Source: an uncultured Blautia sp. (GTDB lineage: Bacteria; Bacillota; Clostridia; Lachnospirales; Lachnospiraceae). From it: a stretch of 64,000 nt of DNA. Under the pieces are notes generated by a model. It saw nothing but the letters and a program-made list of their open reading frames with translations. It made no database searches and was not told the DNA's origin. Below, piece after piece: positions 25,441 through 33,710 of this stretch (position 1 is its first letter; each line of letters opens with the position of its first letter). Location: the NCBI GenBank assembly GCA_945864225.1, contig CAMBAL010000003.1:22341-86340 (forward strand). The letters are read 5' to 3'. A program made the translations under genes and the position numbers.

Positions 25441-26973
25441 ATGCTTCAGTATCAAAGATTTGAATTAACATTTCACGGAGAGGAACCGGCAGGTTCTCAG
25501 TCGGAAATTAATCTGAAGGCTGTGTTTACCTGTGGTGGAACAGAAAAAGAAGTATCGGGATTTTATGCGGGAAACGGCACTTATATTGTACGTTATCTGC
25601 CGCAGCAGACAGGGCTCGTACAGTGGAAAATCAGTGGGCTGTTTACAGCAGAGGGACAGGAAGAATGCATTCCCTGCGAAGATGGAATACATCATGGTTT
25701 GGTGAAACCGTGCGGAACAGCTCTACGGTATGAAGATGGTACAGACTGTCGTCCTTTTGGAACTACAGTATATGCTATGATGCACCAGCCGAGAGAACTG
25801 ATTGACCAGACAATTGAAACAATCCTGGAATCTCCTTTTGATAAAGTGCGGACCTGTGTGTTCCCGAAGCACTATATTTTTAATGAAAATGAACCGGAAC
25901 TGTTTGCCTTTGAGAAGAGGGAAGATGGTGGGTTTGATTTCCATCGTCCGTGTTTTGCTTTCTGGGATGCTTTCGAAAAGATGCTCGGGATAATGGAGGA
26001 ACATCAGGTGCAGGTGGATCTGATTCTGTTTCATCCCTATGACTGCTGGGGATTTTCAAAAATGACAAAAGCAGAATATCTTCCGTATCTGAATTATCTG
26101 ATCGCCAGATTTTCCTCATTTTCCAATGTGTGGTGGAGTCTTGCCAATGAGTATGACTGTATGACAGCGTTTAAAAAAGAGGACTGGGACTGTATTGATC
26201 AGTTTATCAGCAGTAAGGACGTTTACGGTCATATGCTGAGTTGTCATCACATGTTGGAAATCTATGATTTTTCAAAAGAAAACGTGACCCATTGCTCGAT
26301 TCAGGGAGATGTGACAGCAGTGGAAAAACTTATGAATACCTATCACAAACCGGTGCTGATGGATGAGTTTGGGTATGAAGGAAATATTTTTTGTCATTGG
26401 GGACACTTATCCGGATTTGAACTGGTTCATCGTTTCTGGCTCTGCTGCGTGCAGGGAGGATATGGAACCCATGGGGAAACATTTATGAATCCTACAGATA
26501 CACTCTGGTGGGGAAAAGGCGGAAAACTGGTCGGAAAATCTCCTGCAAGAATCGGATTTTTAAAGAACATTATTAACGAACTTCCGGGGGCTTTAGAGCC
26601 GGTTCCGTCTGATTTTGTGACCGTGGAAACACTGGAAGAGATGCGCAGGGGACTTCGCCAGGACGAACAGACTGATTTCACCCGTGCGGTTCTGAAGCTT
26701 CCGCCTGAAGAAGCCGTGCGCATTCTGGAAAATATAACAAAAGACACCAGAATTTATACCGGTCATTGCGGGGACGACGCATATCTTGCCTATTATGGAA
26801 GGCATTGTACTGCTGTTGGAGAACTGGAGCTTCCGGAAACTGGAGAATACCGTATCGAAGTGATCGATGTCTGGGAAATGACGAGAGAGACCATCCTGAC
26901 AGGAGTAAATGGAAAAGCAGAGTTTACTCTTCCCGGCAAAGAAGGAATCGCAGTGCTGGCAGTGAAACAGTGA
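25441..26973 (+). CDS. DUF5060/DUF4038/DUF5605-type glycoside hydrolase
   Basis: The 510-residue protein starts at ATG 25441 with GGGAGGAG eight bases upstream; another ATG at 25436 is out of frame. Residues about 1-85 form a beta-sandwich (RFELTFHGEEP, GNGTYIVRYLPQQTG) like DUF5060. A TIM barrel follows from about 95 (DGTDCRPFGTTVYAMMHQPR), with WWSLANEYDC (Glu237, likely acid/base) and KPVLMDEFGYEG (Glu309, likely nucleophile). The last 80 residues form a beta domain resembling DUF5605. It belongs to the GH-A clan-like group that includes apiosidase-type enzymes. There is no signal peptide, so it acts on imported oligosaccharides. It carries the shared promoter element. Confidence 0.72.
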   Translation: MLQYQRFELTFHGEEPAGSQSEINLKAVFTCGGTEKEVSGFYAGNGTYIVRYLPQQTGLVQWKISGLFTAEGQEECIPCEDGIHHGLVKPCGTALRYEDGTDCRPFGTTVYAMMHQPRELIDQTIETILESPFDKVRTCVFPKHYIFNENEPELFAFEKREDGGFDFHRPCFAFWDAFEKMLGIMEEHQVQVDLILFHPYDCWGFSKMTKAEYLPYLNYLIARFSSFSNVWWSLANEYDCMTAFKKEDWDCIDQFISSKDVYGHMLSCHHMLEIYDFSKENVTHCSIQGDVTAVEKLMNTYHKPVLMDEFGYEGNIFCHWGHLSGFELVHRFWLCCVQGGYGTHGETFMNPTDTLWWGKGGKLVGKSPARIGFLKNIINELPGALEPVPSDFVTVETLEEMRRGLRQDEQTDFTRAVLKLPPEEAVRILENITKDTRIYTGHCGDDAYLAYYGRHCTAVGELELPETGEYRIEVIDVWEMTRETILTGVNGKAEFTLPGKEGIAVLAVKQ

Positions 26974-27064
26974 GATGTTACCAGAAAACAGTAATGTGAG
27001 ATCATGATTATTTGCAGAAGTTGACAGGAAATATTGCATTCCTGTTATGAAGCATATGATACAA

Positions 27065-27119
27065 GGGTCAAAAGGTCATGTGTTTCATGCTTGCATGAAA
27101 AAACATGACCTTTTGACCC
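27065..27119. repeat. Perfect 17-bp stem hairpin with nested inner stem
   Basis: GGGTCAAAAGGTCATGT (27065-27081) pairs perfectly with ACATGACCTTTTGACCC (27103-27119), and inside it TTTCATGC pairs with GCATGAAA. No T-run follows on the plus strand. It lies between the DUF5060 gene and the sensor kinase. It looks like a REP-type palindromic repeat or a strong mRNA-stabilising hairpin. Confidence 0.75.
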
Positions 27120-27168
27120 CATCATCAAGCATATATGATCATGTAAAAACGGATCATGGTGATAAAAT

Positions 27169-28923
27169 ATGAAAAAGAAATCCAATATCGGGTATTGCGC
27201 TGAAGAGCCGGCACGGCAGAAAATGATCAGCCTGAAGCGTCAGATTGTTGGTGCCACATGGTTTTTTATCATTGTAGTGGCGCTTCTTCTGTTTACATTT
27301 TTGATCAGTATGATCAGCTCTTACCAGAAAAAAGCAGATGAAAAACGTTCAAAAGATATGATTGCCTATGCAGAAACTCTGGAAAACAATCTTACAGAGC
27401 TTCGGGATGTCACAGGTGAAATATATTCACAAAACAGTGCATTTGATGGAATCAATGTCTATCCGTCAGCTGCAGAAAAATGGAATAATGTATATGATCT
27501 TTTGAACGTTCTGCATATTCAGGTGAAATCCAATAAAGGAATTGCGGGACTCTTTCTCTATTGTGATTCCTTTGACTGGGTGCAGTATGCAGTGAATGAG
27601 AAGATGTCTTTTACAGATAAAGAGGCACTGAAAAAAGCAGGGGAAGCAGCACTGAAAAATAATGATGGAGTGTATATTACATTTCCTCTGTTTACGGAAA
27701 AAGATACCTGGTACAGTGTTTATATGAAAAAAGCTTCGGCTGCTGTCGGCGGATGTATCCAGCTGAGCCAGGGGCTGCCGGAGGAAAAAGAACAGACAGC
27801 CGTTTATGGTGTGATCTCTGAGGGTCAGCTGTATGAAACCTGGTCAGGTGACAGTTCAGTGAAAGATATAGAGAATGAAACACTCATCAGTAGTGACCAG
27901 ATCAGTCAGCTCCTTCCGGGGGAGAATCATATAGACGGCAAAGTGATTTATCTTCATCAGTTGAATTCAGATGACCTGGCAGTCGTGGAAATTCTGCCGG
28001 AAAGCATCTGGCTGTATATCGACAAAATACATGCAGTGCTGATGATACTGATCATTTTATTCTTTCTGGCAGCCTTCCGGCTGCAGCAGTTTGTATATTA
28101 TGAACTGTCCAGACCGCTGGAGGATATGTCAGGAGCTCTTGAAAATATTCAGGCAGGAGTGTGGGAGGTTCATTTCTCCGCATCGAACAGAATTTCAGAG
28201 ATTGAAGATGTGCGGCAGTCGGTAAAAACATTGCTGGCGGAAATCGAGCAGTACAAGATTCGGTTTTATGAAGAAGAACTGGAAAAAGCCAAAATACACA
28301 GACAGTATCTGCAGCTTCAGCTGGCACCGCATTTTTACACCAATTGCCTGAAAAATGCCTATTATATGCTCGCTCTGAAAGAGTATGACAATGCGGAGAT
28401 TTTTTTACAGCGTCTTTCCGTTCATCTGCGTTATTTATTGCAGAAGGACGCAGCATTTGTCACAGTGGAGCAGGAACTTGATTTTGTAGAAAACTATGTG
28501 GATATGCAGAAACTGATGACCAGCAAATCTCTTTCATGCAGAATTTCAGCAGATGAGGAAGTTATGCATAAAGAAATACCAATTCTCACACTGCAGACTT
28601 TTGTGGAAAACTCCGTGAAGTATGCCCGGGATGCCAAAGGAAGCCAGCTTCTGATCGAAATTTGTATAAAGCTGCGCAAAACGGAAGATGGAAATTATCT
28701 GGATATTACAGTTCGGGATAATGGACAGGGATATCCCCAGGAACTGCTGGATGCAGTCAATCAGCAAAACCCGATTGAAAAAGAAGGACTGGGTGTAGGG
28801 ATTATCAATCTGCAGAAACGTATCCAGATTTTTTATGGTGATAATGCAAGCTGGTATTTTGAAAATGGTGATGGAGCAGTCAGTGAGCTGGTTCTGCCGG
28901 AAAAATCGGAGGTGAGGGAATGA
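27169..28923 (+). CDS. YesM-type sensor histidine kinase
   Basis: The 584-residue kinase has a transmembrane helix near residues 28-52 (WFFIIVVALLLFTFLISMI), an extracellular sensor region, a second helix near 287-308 (HAVLMILIILFFLAAFRLQQ), a HAMP-like stretch, and a His_kinase/HATPase part. The phospho-accepting histidine is His388 in QLQLAPHFYTNCLKNAYY, a variant of the usual NPHFLYN. The N box is VENSVKYAR, and DNGQGYP and GLGVGIINLQKRI form the ATP site. It should sense an extracellular sugar or polymer and phosphorylate the response regulator whose gene overlaps its stop by four bases (ATGA). The pair probably controls the adjacent ABC importer. Confidence 0.9.
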   Translation: MKKKSNIGYCAEEPARQKMISLKRQIVGATWFFIIVVALLLFTFLISMISSYQKKADEKRSKDMIAYAETLENNLTELRDVTGEIYSQNSAFDGINVYPSAAEKWNNVYDLLNVLHIQVKSNKGIAGLFLYCDSFDWVQYAVNEKMSFTDKEALKKAGEAALKNNDGVYITFPLFTEKDTWYSVYMKKASAAVGGCIQLSQGLPEEKEQTAVYGVISEGQLYETWSGDSSVKDIENETLISSDQISQLLPGENHIDGKVIYLHQLNSDDLAVVEILPESIWLYIDKIHAVLMILIILFFLAAFRLQQFVYYELSRPLEDMSGALENIQAGVWEVHFSASNRISEIEDVRQSVKTLLAEIEQYKIRFYEEELEKAKIHRQYLQLQLAPHFYTNCLKNAYYMLALKEYDNAEIFLQRLSVHLRYLLQKDAAFVTVEQELDFVENYVDMQKLMTSKSLSCRISADEEVMHKEIPILTLQTFVENSVKYARDAKGSQLLIEICIKLRKTEDGNYLDITVRDNGQGYPQELLDAVNQQNPIEKEGLGVGIINLQKRIQIFYGDNASWYFENGDGAVSELVLPEKSEVRE

Positions 28924-30029
28924 AAGTATTAATCGTAGATGATCAGGAAAAAATTCTCGAAGCGACCAGAAAATTGGTGGATTGGGAGCGGCTTCATGTA
29001 GATGAAGTGTATACGGCAGACAGTGCTGCGGCAGCGAAGCAGATATTGGCTCAGCATCCGGTAGATATTATGCTGACAGATATTGAGATGCCGGAGGAGG
29101 ACGGACTTTCTCTGCAGAAATGGCTGACAGAGAATTATCCTCTGGTATACTGTATTTTTCTCACTTCTCATGCTGATTTTTCCTATGCAAAAGAGGCAAT
29201 CAGAGGAGGCGCATTTGATTATATTCTGCAGCCGGCCAGTATATCTGAAATTGAAGATACTATTGAACGATGTATGGAAAAGCTGAAGCAGAGAACAGAT
29301 ATGATCCGTAAAACAAATCGTTATGATCAAATGACAGAAAAGGCTGAATATCCGGAGGAGAGAAAACCGGACAGTGTCCGATGGGGAAAATGGCTGATTC
29401 GCGGAGATTACGCTCTTGTGCGAAATCAGATCACCAACCTGCTTAGATTGGCAGATCAGGATGGATATCTGACCATTAGCTACAGGCAGCACATGATACA
29501 TGCTTTTCTGGAATCCTGTTCTGTAGCCTGTTATGAGAAAAAAATAGAACTTCAGAAATTATTTACTGAGGATTTTACATATGAAGATATGCTTGGCAGT
29601 TATCATACGGATGAAGAACTGCAGGATGGAGTGGAGCGGCTTCTTTTCATTTTTGCAAAAGAAGTATCGGAATCCGAGGGACGCGAGGAAAGTTCCTATA
29701 CCGTTCAGGAGCGGATCAGAGAGGTAGTGCGTTATCTTGAGGAGAATATGGATCAGATGGTGAGCAGAAGGGAAGCGGCAAAATTTGTTTTTCTCAATGA
29801 AGACTATTTTTCCAGGATGTTTCGTAAAGAAACAGGTATGGGATTCAAAGAATATCAACTGAAGATAAAAATGGATTATGCCGGAAAACTGCTTTCGAAT
29901 ACGACCATGCCGGTAACCCTGATTGCGTCAAAAGCAGGCTACGAGAATTTTACAAATTTTTCTCAGATGTTCAGGAAAGTCATGGGAGTTACACCGACAG
30001 AATATCGGAAAATAAATGCAAAACTATAA
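28920..30029 (+). CDS. YesN-type response regulator with AraC DNA-binding domain
   Basis: The 369-residue protein begins with a receiver domain (KVLIVDDQEKILEATRKLVD, phospho-acceptor Asp54 in MLTDIEMPEEDG, FLTSHADFSYAKEA) and ends with an AraC helix-turn-helix pair (EENMDQMVSRREAAKFVFLN, DYFSRMFRKETGMGFKEYQ, TLIASKAGYENFTNFSQMFR) from about residue 270. Its start overlaps the kinase stop, a sign of translational coupling. It most likely activates the downstream binding protein and permease genes, and perhaps the glycosidase genes. Confidence 0.92.
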   Translation: MKVLIVDDQEKILEATRKLVDWERLHVDEVYTADSAAAAKQILAQHPVDIMLTDIEMPEEDGLSLQKWLTENYPLVYCIFLTSHADFSYAKEAIRGGAFDYILQPASISEIEDTIERCMEKLKQRTDMIRKTNRYDQMTEKAEYPEERKPDSVRWGKWLIRGDYALVRNQITNLLRLADQDGYLTISYRQHMIHAFLESCSVACYEKKIELQKLFTEDFTYEDMLGSYHTDEELQDGVERLLFIFAKEVSESEGREESSYTVQERIREVVRYLEENMDQMVSRREAAKFVFLNEDYFSRMFRKETGMGFKEYQLKIKMDYAGKLLSNTTMPVTLIASKAGYENFTNFSQMFRKVMGVTPTEYRKINAKL

Positions 30030-30144
30030 CGGAGAAGTCGGGAAACTGATAATCCGGGTCGCAAAACAGCTATTTTTTAAGTGCTGTCAAAGGTAAACTA
30101 TAGTCATCAAATAAATCGTACCGAAACGAAAGGAGAAAAGGTGT

Positions 30145-31605
30145 ATGAAGAAAAAAGTTTTTGCAGGCGTATTGACTGCAGCAATGATGGCTGGAATGAT
30201 GGCTCCGGCAGCTGTATCCGCAGATGAAATGACAACTCTTTCCCTGTGGATCCCGACACTGGCAACTTATACAGATGATGCGGTTGCGAAGGTAGAAGGA
30301 AAGATTAATGAGTACATGGGAGACAAATACGGTATTCAGGTTGATCTGGAATATGTGGAGATTGGTAATTTTGAACAGGCGGTCAATCTGGCAATGACAA
30401 CGGATGAGGTGGATGTAACATGTTATTTTACAGGTGAAGGTCAGCTTTCTACTTATGTGAATAACGGACAGCTTCTGGATATCACTGATTATTTTGAAAA
30501 TGCTTCTGAAGAATTGAAAAATACATTTACAGATGTGGAAATCGCGGCATCCAGTATGAACGGACGAATGTATGGTCTGGTTCGTAAATATCAGTATGGC
30601 GGACATGCAGTAGTCGTTATGAACAAAGATATCGTAGAAGAGATGAAGATTGATGCTGCATCCATTACAACTATGGATCAGTTAGAAGAAGTATTGTATC
30701 AGGTACACGAGAAGTATCCGGACATCTATACCATGGTTCCACAGAGCACATCGGAGATGACATGGGCATGGGCTCAGGTTTGTGACAGAGGAATTGGACT
30801 TACCAATTATGCTTATGCAGACTGGGGTACTACAGAATTAAAGAGTCTTTTTGAAAGTGAAGGATTTGCTGAGTTCTGTTCATATACTAACAAATGGTAT
30901 AACGATGGACTGATTATGTCTGATGCACTCAGCAATACAATGGAGGGAAGTTCCATGGTAACTGCAGGTTCTGCATTCTGCTGCTTCCATAATGGGGATG
31001 TGGAACCACTGGATAAGATTTATCCAAATACAGTAGAAAGCGGACTTTTTGCACCGGCACGTGCGGAATCTACAGGCATTGGAAACCTGCAGTATGGCAT
31101 CAGCGCAAACAGCGCACATCCGGAGGAAGCGTTTACTCTTCTTGGTGCTATGTATACAGATCCTGAATTTGCGACACTTCTGGCTTATGGTATTGAAGGA
31201 GAGCACTATGTGATCAATGACAAGGGCCGTGCAGAATATCCGGAAGGCATGACTGCAGAAAATGAGCCTTATGGCGGATTTGCAGCAACAGCCACATATG
31301 CGGATTTCCTGATTCTCCCTGTAAAAGAAACTGCGCTGTATGATGATGCAAAGGCAACAGTTGAAGAGTGGGATGCAAATGTAGAGGTTTCTCCTGCATT
31401 CGGATTTTTCTATGATACAAGTGAACTGACCGATTTTGTAACAGCTTATTCCAATCTTGAAAGCAAATACAAAGATGCTCTTATGACAGGAAGTGTAGCC
31501 CTGGATGATGTTCTTCCTCAGATTAAATCTGAACTGGAATCTATTGGCTTCTATGATGTACTGGCTGATACACAGGCGGCACTGGATGAATATCTGGCAA
31601 ATTAA
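30145..31605 (+). CDS. Extracellular sugar-binding protein of ABC importer
   Basis: The 486-residue protein has a Sec signal peptide (MKKKVFAGVLTAAMMAGMMA, cleavage after AVSA) and no lipobox cysteine, which is unusual because Gram-positive binding proteins are normally lipoproteins. The body (LSLWIPTLATYTDDAVAKVE, VDVTCYFTGEGQLSTYVNNG, GNLQYGISANSAHPEEAFTL) fits solute-binding family 1 proteins that partner LplB/LplC permeases and take oligosaccharides. RBS AAAGGAG precedes ATG 30145. A terminator-like hairpin pair follows, probably lowering expression of the permeases relative to the binding protein. Control by the YesM/YesN pair just upstream is likely. Confidence 0.88.
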   Translation: MKKKVFAGVLTAAMMAGMMAPAAVSADEMTTLSLWIPTLATYTDDAVAKVEGKINEYMGDKYGIQVDLEYVEIGNFEQAVNLAMTTDEVDVTCYFTGEGQLSTYVNNGQLLDITDYFENASEELKNTFTDVEIAASSMNGRMYGLVRKYQYGGHAVVVMNKDIVEEMKIDAASITTMDQLEEVLYQVHEKYPDIYTMVPQSTSEMTWAWAQVCDRGIGLTNYAYADWGTTELKSLFESEGFAEFCSYTNKWYNDGLIMSDALSNTMEGSSMVTAGSAFCCFHNGDVEPLDKIYPNTVESGLFAPARAESTGIGNLQYGISANSAHPEEAFTLLGAMYTDPEFATLLAYGIEGEHYVINDKGRAEYPEGMTAENEPYGGFAATATYADFLILPVKETALYDDAKATVEEWDANVEVSPAFGFFYDTSELTDFVTAYSNLESKYKDALMTGSVALDDVLPQIKSELESIGFYDVLADTQAALDEYLAN

Positions 31606-31623
31606 ACAATTGAGGTGAAAACA

Positions 31624-31655
31624 GGCGGCGGGTGCAGTCCCTGCCGCCGTTTTTT
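31624..31655 (+). terminator. GC-rich terminator after binding-protein gene
   Basis: GGCGGCGGG (31624-31632) pairs with CCCTGCCGCC, followed by six T residues. As it lies inside the transporter operon it probably gives partial termination. Confidence 0.8.
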
Positions 31656-31697
31656 ATATCATAGGAAGCTGCTTGCATTTTCCTGTGATATAAAAAA
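31650..31697 (+). repeat. 18-bp stem palindromic element (copy 1)
   Basis: TTTTTTATATCATAGGAA pairs with TTCCTGTGATATAAAAAA around GCTGCTTGCATT. A closely related hairpin, with the same loop text TGCTnCGCATT-like and the same TTTTTTATAT ends, lies at 53836-53884. In both places it shares its first T-run with a terminator. Confidence 0.65.
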
Positions 31698-31712
31698 CGG
31701 AAAGGAGGAAAC

Positions 31713-32648
31713 GTGGAAGCAGTTGTGAAGCAAAAAAAGATGAAAAAAAAAGGCAATTGGAAAAATGTTTTACGTCACTGGGAATTATATGCGATGATGC
31801 TGCCTGGATTTATTTATTTGTTTATTAATAATTATATTCCCATGGCCGGTCTGGTTGTAGCGTTTAAAAAATATAACTATAAAGATGGTATCTGGGGCAG
31901 TGACTGGGCAGGTCTGAGTAATTTTAAATTTCTTTTCAGTACCAGAGATGCCTGGCTGATGATTCGAAATACTCTTGGATATAATATTGTGTTTATTGTA
32001 ACAGGTACCGTATTTGCAATTGCAGTAGCAATTATTCTTAATGAAATCCGTGGAACGCTTTCGAAAAAAGTATATCAGACATTTATATTAATTCCGTACC
32101 TGATTTCCATGGTAGTAGTCAGCTATATTGTATTTGCTTTTTTAAGTTCAGACAGTGGTTTTATCAATAAAACTTTTGGCACCAACATCAACTGGTATAT
32201 GAATGCAAAATATTGGCCTTTCATTTTTGTAATTGTAAATCTGTGGAAGAGTTTTGGATATAACAGCATTATTTATTATGCAACAGTCATTGGAATTGAC
32301 ACCTCATTATACGAGGCAGCTGTTGTGGATGGCGCTTCCAGATGGCAGAGAATCTGGCATGTAACGCTGCCGGGGCTTCGTCCGACCATTATCACACTGA
32401 CACTGCTTGCCATCGGCCGTGTATTCTATTCTGACTTTGGTCTGTTTTATCAGGTGCCGCAGAACTCAGGTCTTTTGTATGACGTAACAACTACCATTGA
32501 TGTGTATGTATATAAAGGACTGATGCTTCTGAATGATGTGGGACGTTCCGCTGCGGCAGGTTTCTTCCAGTCCATCTGCGGATTTATCCTGGTACTGACG
32601 GCTAATCTGGTTGTAAATAAAATTGATAAAGACAACGCTTTGTTCTAA
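31713..32648 (+). CDS. ABC sugar importer permease, LplB type
   Basis: The 311-residue protein starts at GTG 31713, four bases after AAAGGAGG. After a basic N-terminus it has about six transmembrane helices. FIYLFINNYIPMAGLVVAFK and GLSNFKFLFS at the start are typical of LplB. The permease coupling loop EAAVVDGASRWQRIWHVTLP lies near residue 207. With the next permease it forms the channel for oligosaccharide uptake; the shared ATPase (MsmK-like) is not encoded here. It is co-transcribed with its neighbours, being 108 bases after the binding-protein gene and 17 bases before the second permease gene. Confidence 0.92.
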   Translation: MEAVVKQKKMKKKGNWKNVLRHWELYAMMLPGFIYLFINNYIPMAGLVVAFKKYNYKDGIWGSDWAGLSNFKFLFSTRDAWLMIRNTLGYNIVFIVTGTVFAIAVAIILNEIRGTLSKKVYQTFILIPYLISMVVVSYIVFAFLSSDSGFINKTFGTNINWYMNAKYWPFIFVIVNLWKSFGYNSIIYYATVIGIDTSLYEAAVVDGASRWQRIWHVTLPGLRPTIITLTLLAIGRVFYSDFGLFYQVPQNSGLLYDVTTTIDVYVYKGLMLLNDVGRSAAAGFFQSICGFILVLTANLVVNKIDKDNALF

Positions 32649-32665
32649 GAAAGGGGGATAAACAG

Positions 32666-33553
32666 ATGGTAGAACATGACAGACTTCAGCAGACGCTGAT
32701 GCATTTATTTATGACAATACTGGTATTGTGCTGTGTACTCCCGTTTCTTTTGATGGTGATGGCATCATTTACTGAGGAACAGACTTTGCTTCGGAATGGA
32801 TACAGTTTCTTTCCGGAAAAGTTCAGTCTGGAAACCTATCAGTATATTCTGCGCAGCGCAAAAACAATTTTCCACGGATACTTTATGACTATTCTGGTAA
32901 CAGTGATCGGAACGGTATGTAATATTGCAATGACAGTTTTATTTGCATATCCATTGTCCAGAAAAGACCTTCCATACCGCAATGTATTATCTTTTTTCCT
33001 GTTTTTTACAATGCTGTTTAATGGCGGTCTGGTTCCTACATATATGATGTATGCAAATACATTTCATATCAAAAATACGATTTGGGCACTGTTGATTCCG
33101 AACCTTATGATGAATGCGTTTTTTGTAATTATGATGCGTTCTTTCTTTACCACCAGTATTCCGGATTCGCTGATTGAAGCAGCTAAGCTGGATGGAGCAA
33201 GTGAAATGGGAATCCTCACAAAGGTCATCCTTCCTCTTTCCAAGCCAATGCTTGTTACACTGGTACTGATGGTGGGACTGAATTACTGGAATGACTGGAT
33301 GAATGGAATGTATTATGTGACAGATAATAATCTGAACACGATCCAGATGATTCTGAATAACATGATCCAGAATGTGGAATTTCTTTCAAGAAGTGCCAGC
33401 GTGCTCGGAGCGGATGCAGCCAAAATTAAGATGCCGACGGTAGGTATTCGTATGGGAATCGCTGTGATTGCCGTCCTTCCGGTTATGGTGATCTATCCCT
33501 TCCTTCAGAAATACTTTGTAAAAGGTATTGTTGTAGGTGGTGTAAAGGGCTGA
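32666..33553 (+). CDS. ABC sugar importer permease, LplC/YtcP type
   Basis: The 295-residue protein has about six transmembrane segments, the opening LVLCCVLPFLLMVMASFTEE, an extracytoplasmic loop NGYSFFPEKFSLETYQYILR typical of carbohydrate permeases of the MalG/LplC group, and the coupling loop EAAKLDGASEMGILTKVILP near residue 173. The C-terminus YPFLQKYFVKGIVVGGVKG is characteristic. RBS AAAGGGGG precedes ATG 32666. It completes the importer begun at 30145. Confidence 0.93.
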   Translation: MVEHDRLQQTLMHLFMTILVLCCVLPFLLMVMASFTEEQTLLRNGYSFFPEKFSLETYQYILRSAKTIFHGYFMTILVTVIGTVCNIAMTVLFAYPLSRKDLPYRNVLSFFLFFTMLFNGGLVPTYMMYANTFHIKNTIWALLIPNLMMNAFFVIMMRSFFTTSIPDSLIEAAKLDGASEMGILTKVILPLSKPMLVTLVLMVGLNYWNDWMNGMYYVTDNNLNTIQMILNNMIQNVEFLSRSASVLGADAAKIKMPTVGIRMGIAVIAVLPVMVIYPFLQKYFVKGIVVGGVKG

Positions 33554-33647
33554 AAACATAAAACAATGAATCAGTATGCCTGAAGTGTTCTGAATAAGAG
33601 ACCGGTGCCTTGCATACTGGAAATTTGAAGGCATAATCACAGCCGGG

Positions 33648-33694
33648 AGCCGGAAGATATGGAAACATATCCATGGCTTCCGGCTTAGTTTTTT
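33648..33694 (+). terminator. Terminator after permease genes
   Basis: AGCCGGAAG pairs with CTTCCGGCT, with an inner ATATG/CATAT pair, followed by TAGTTTTTT. It lies 17 bases before the next start codon, so some read-through or a leader role is likely. Confidence 0.75.
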
Positions 33695-33710
33695 ACATAA
33701 GGGGGATATT

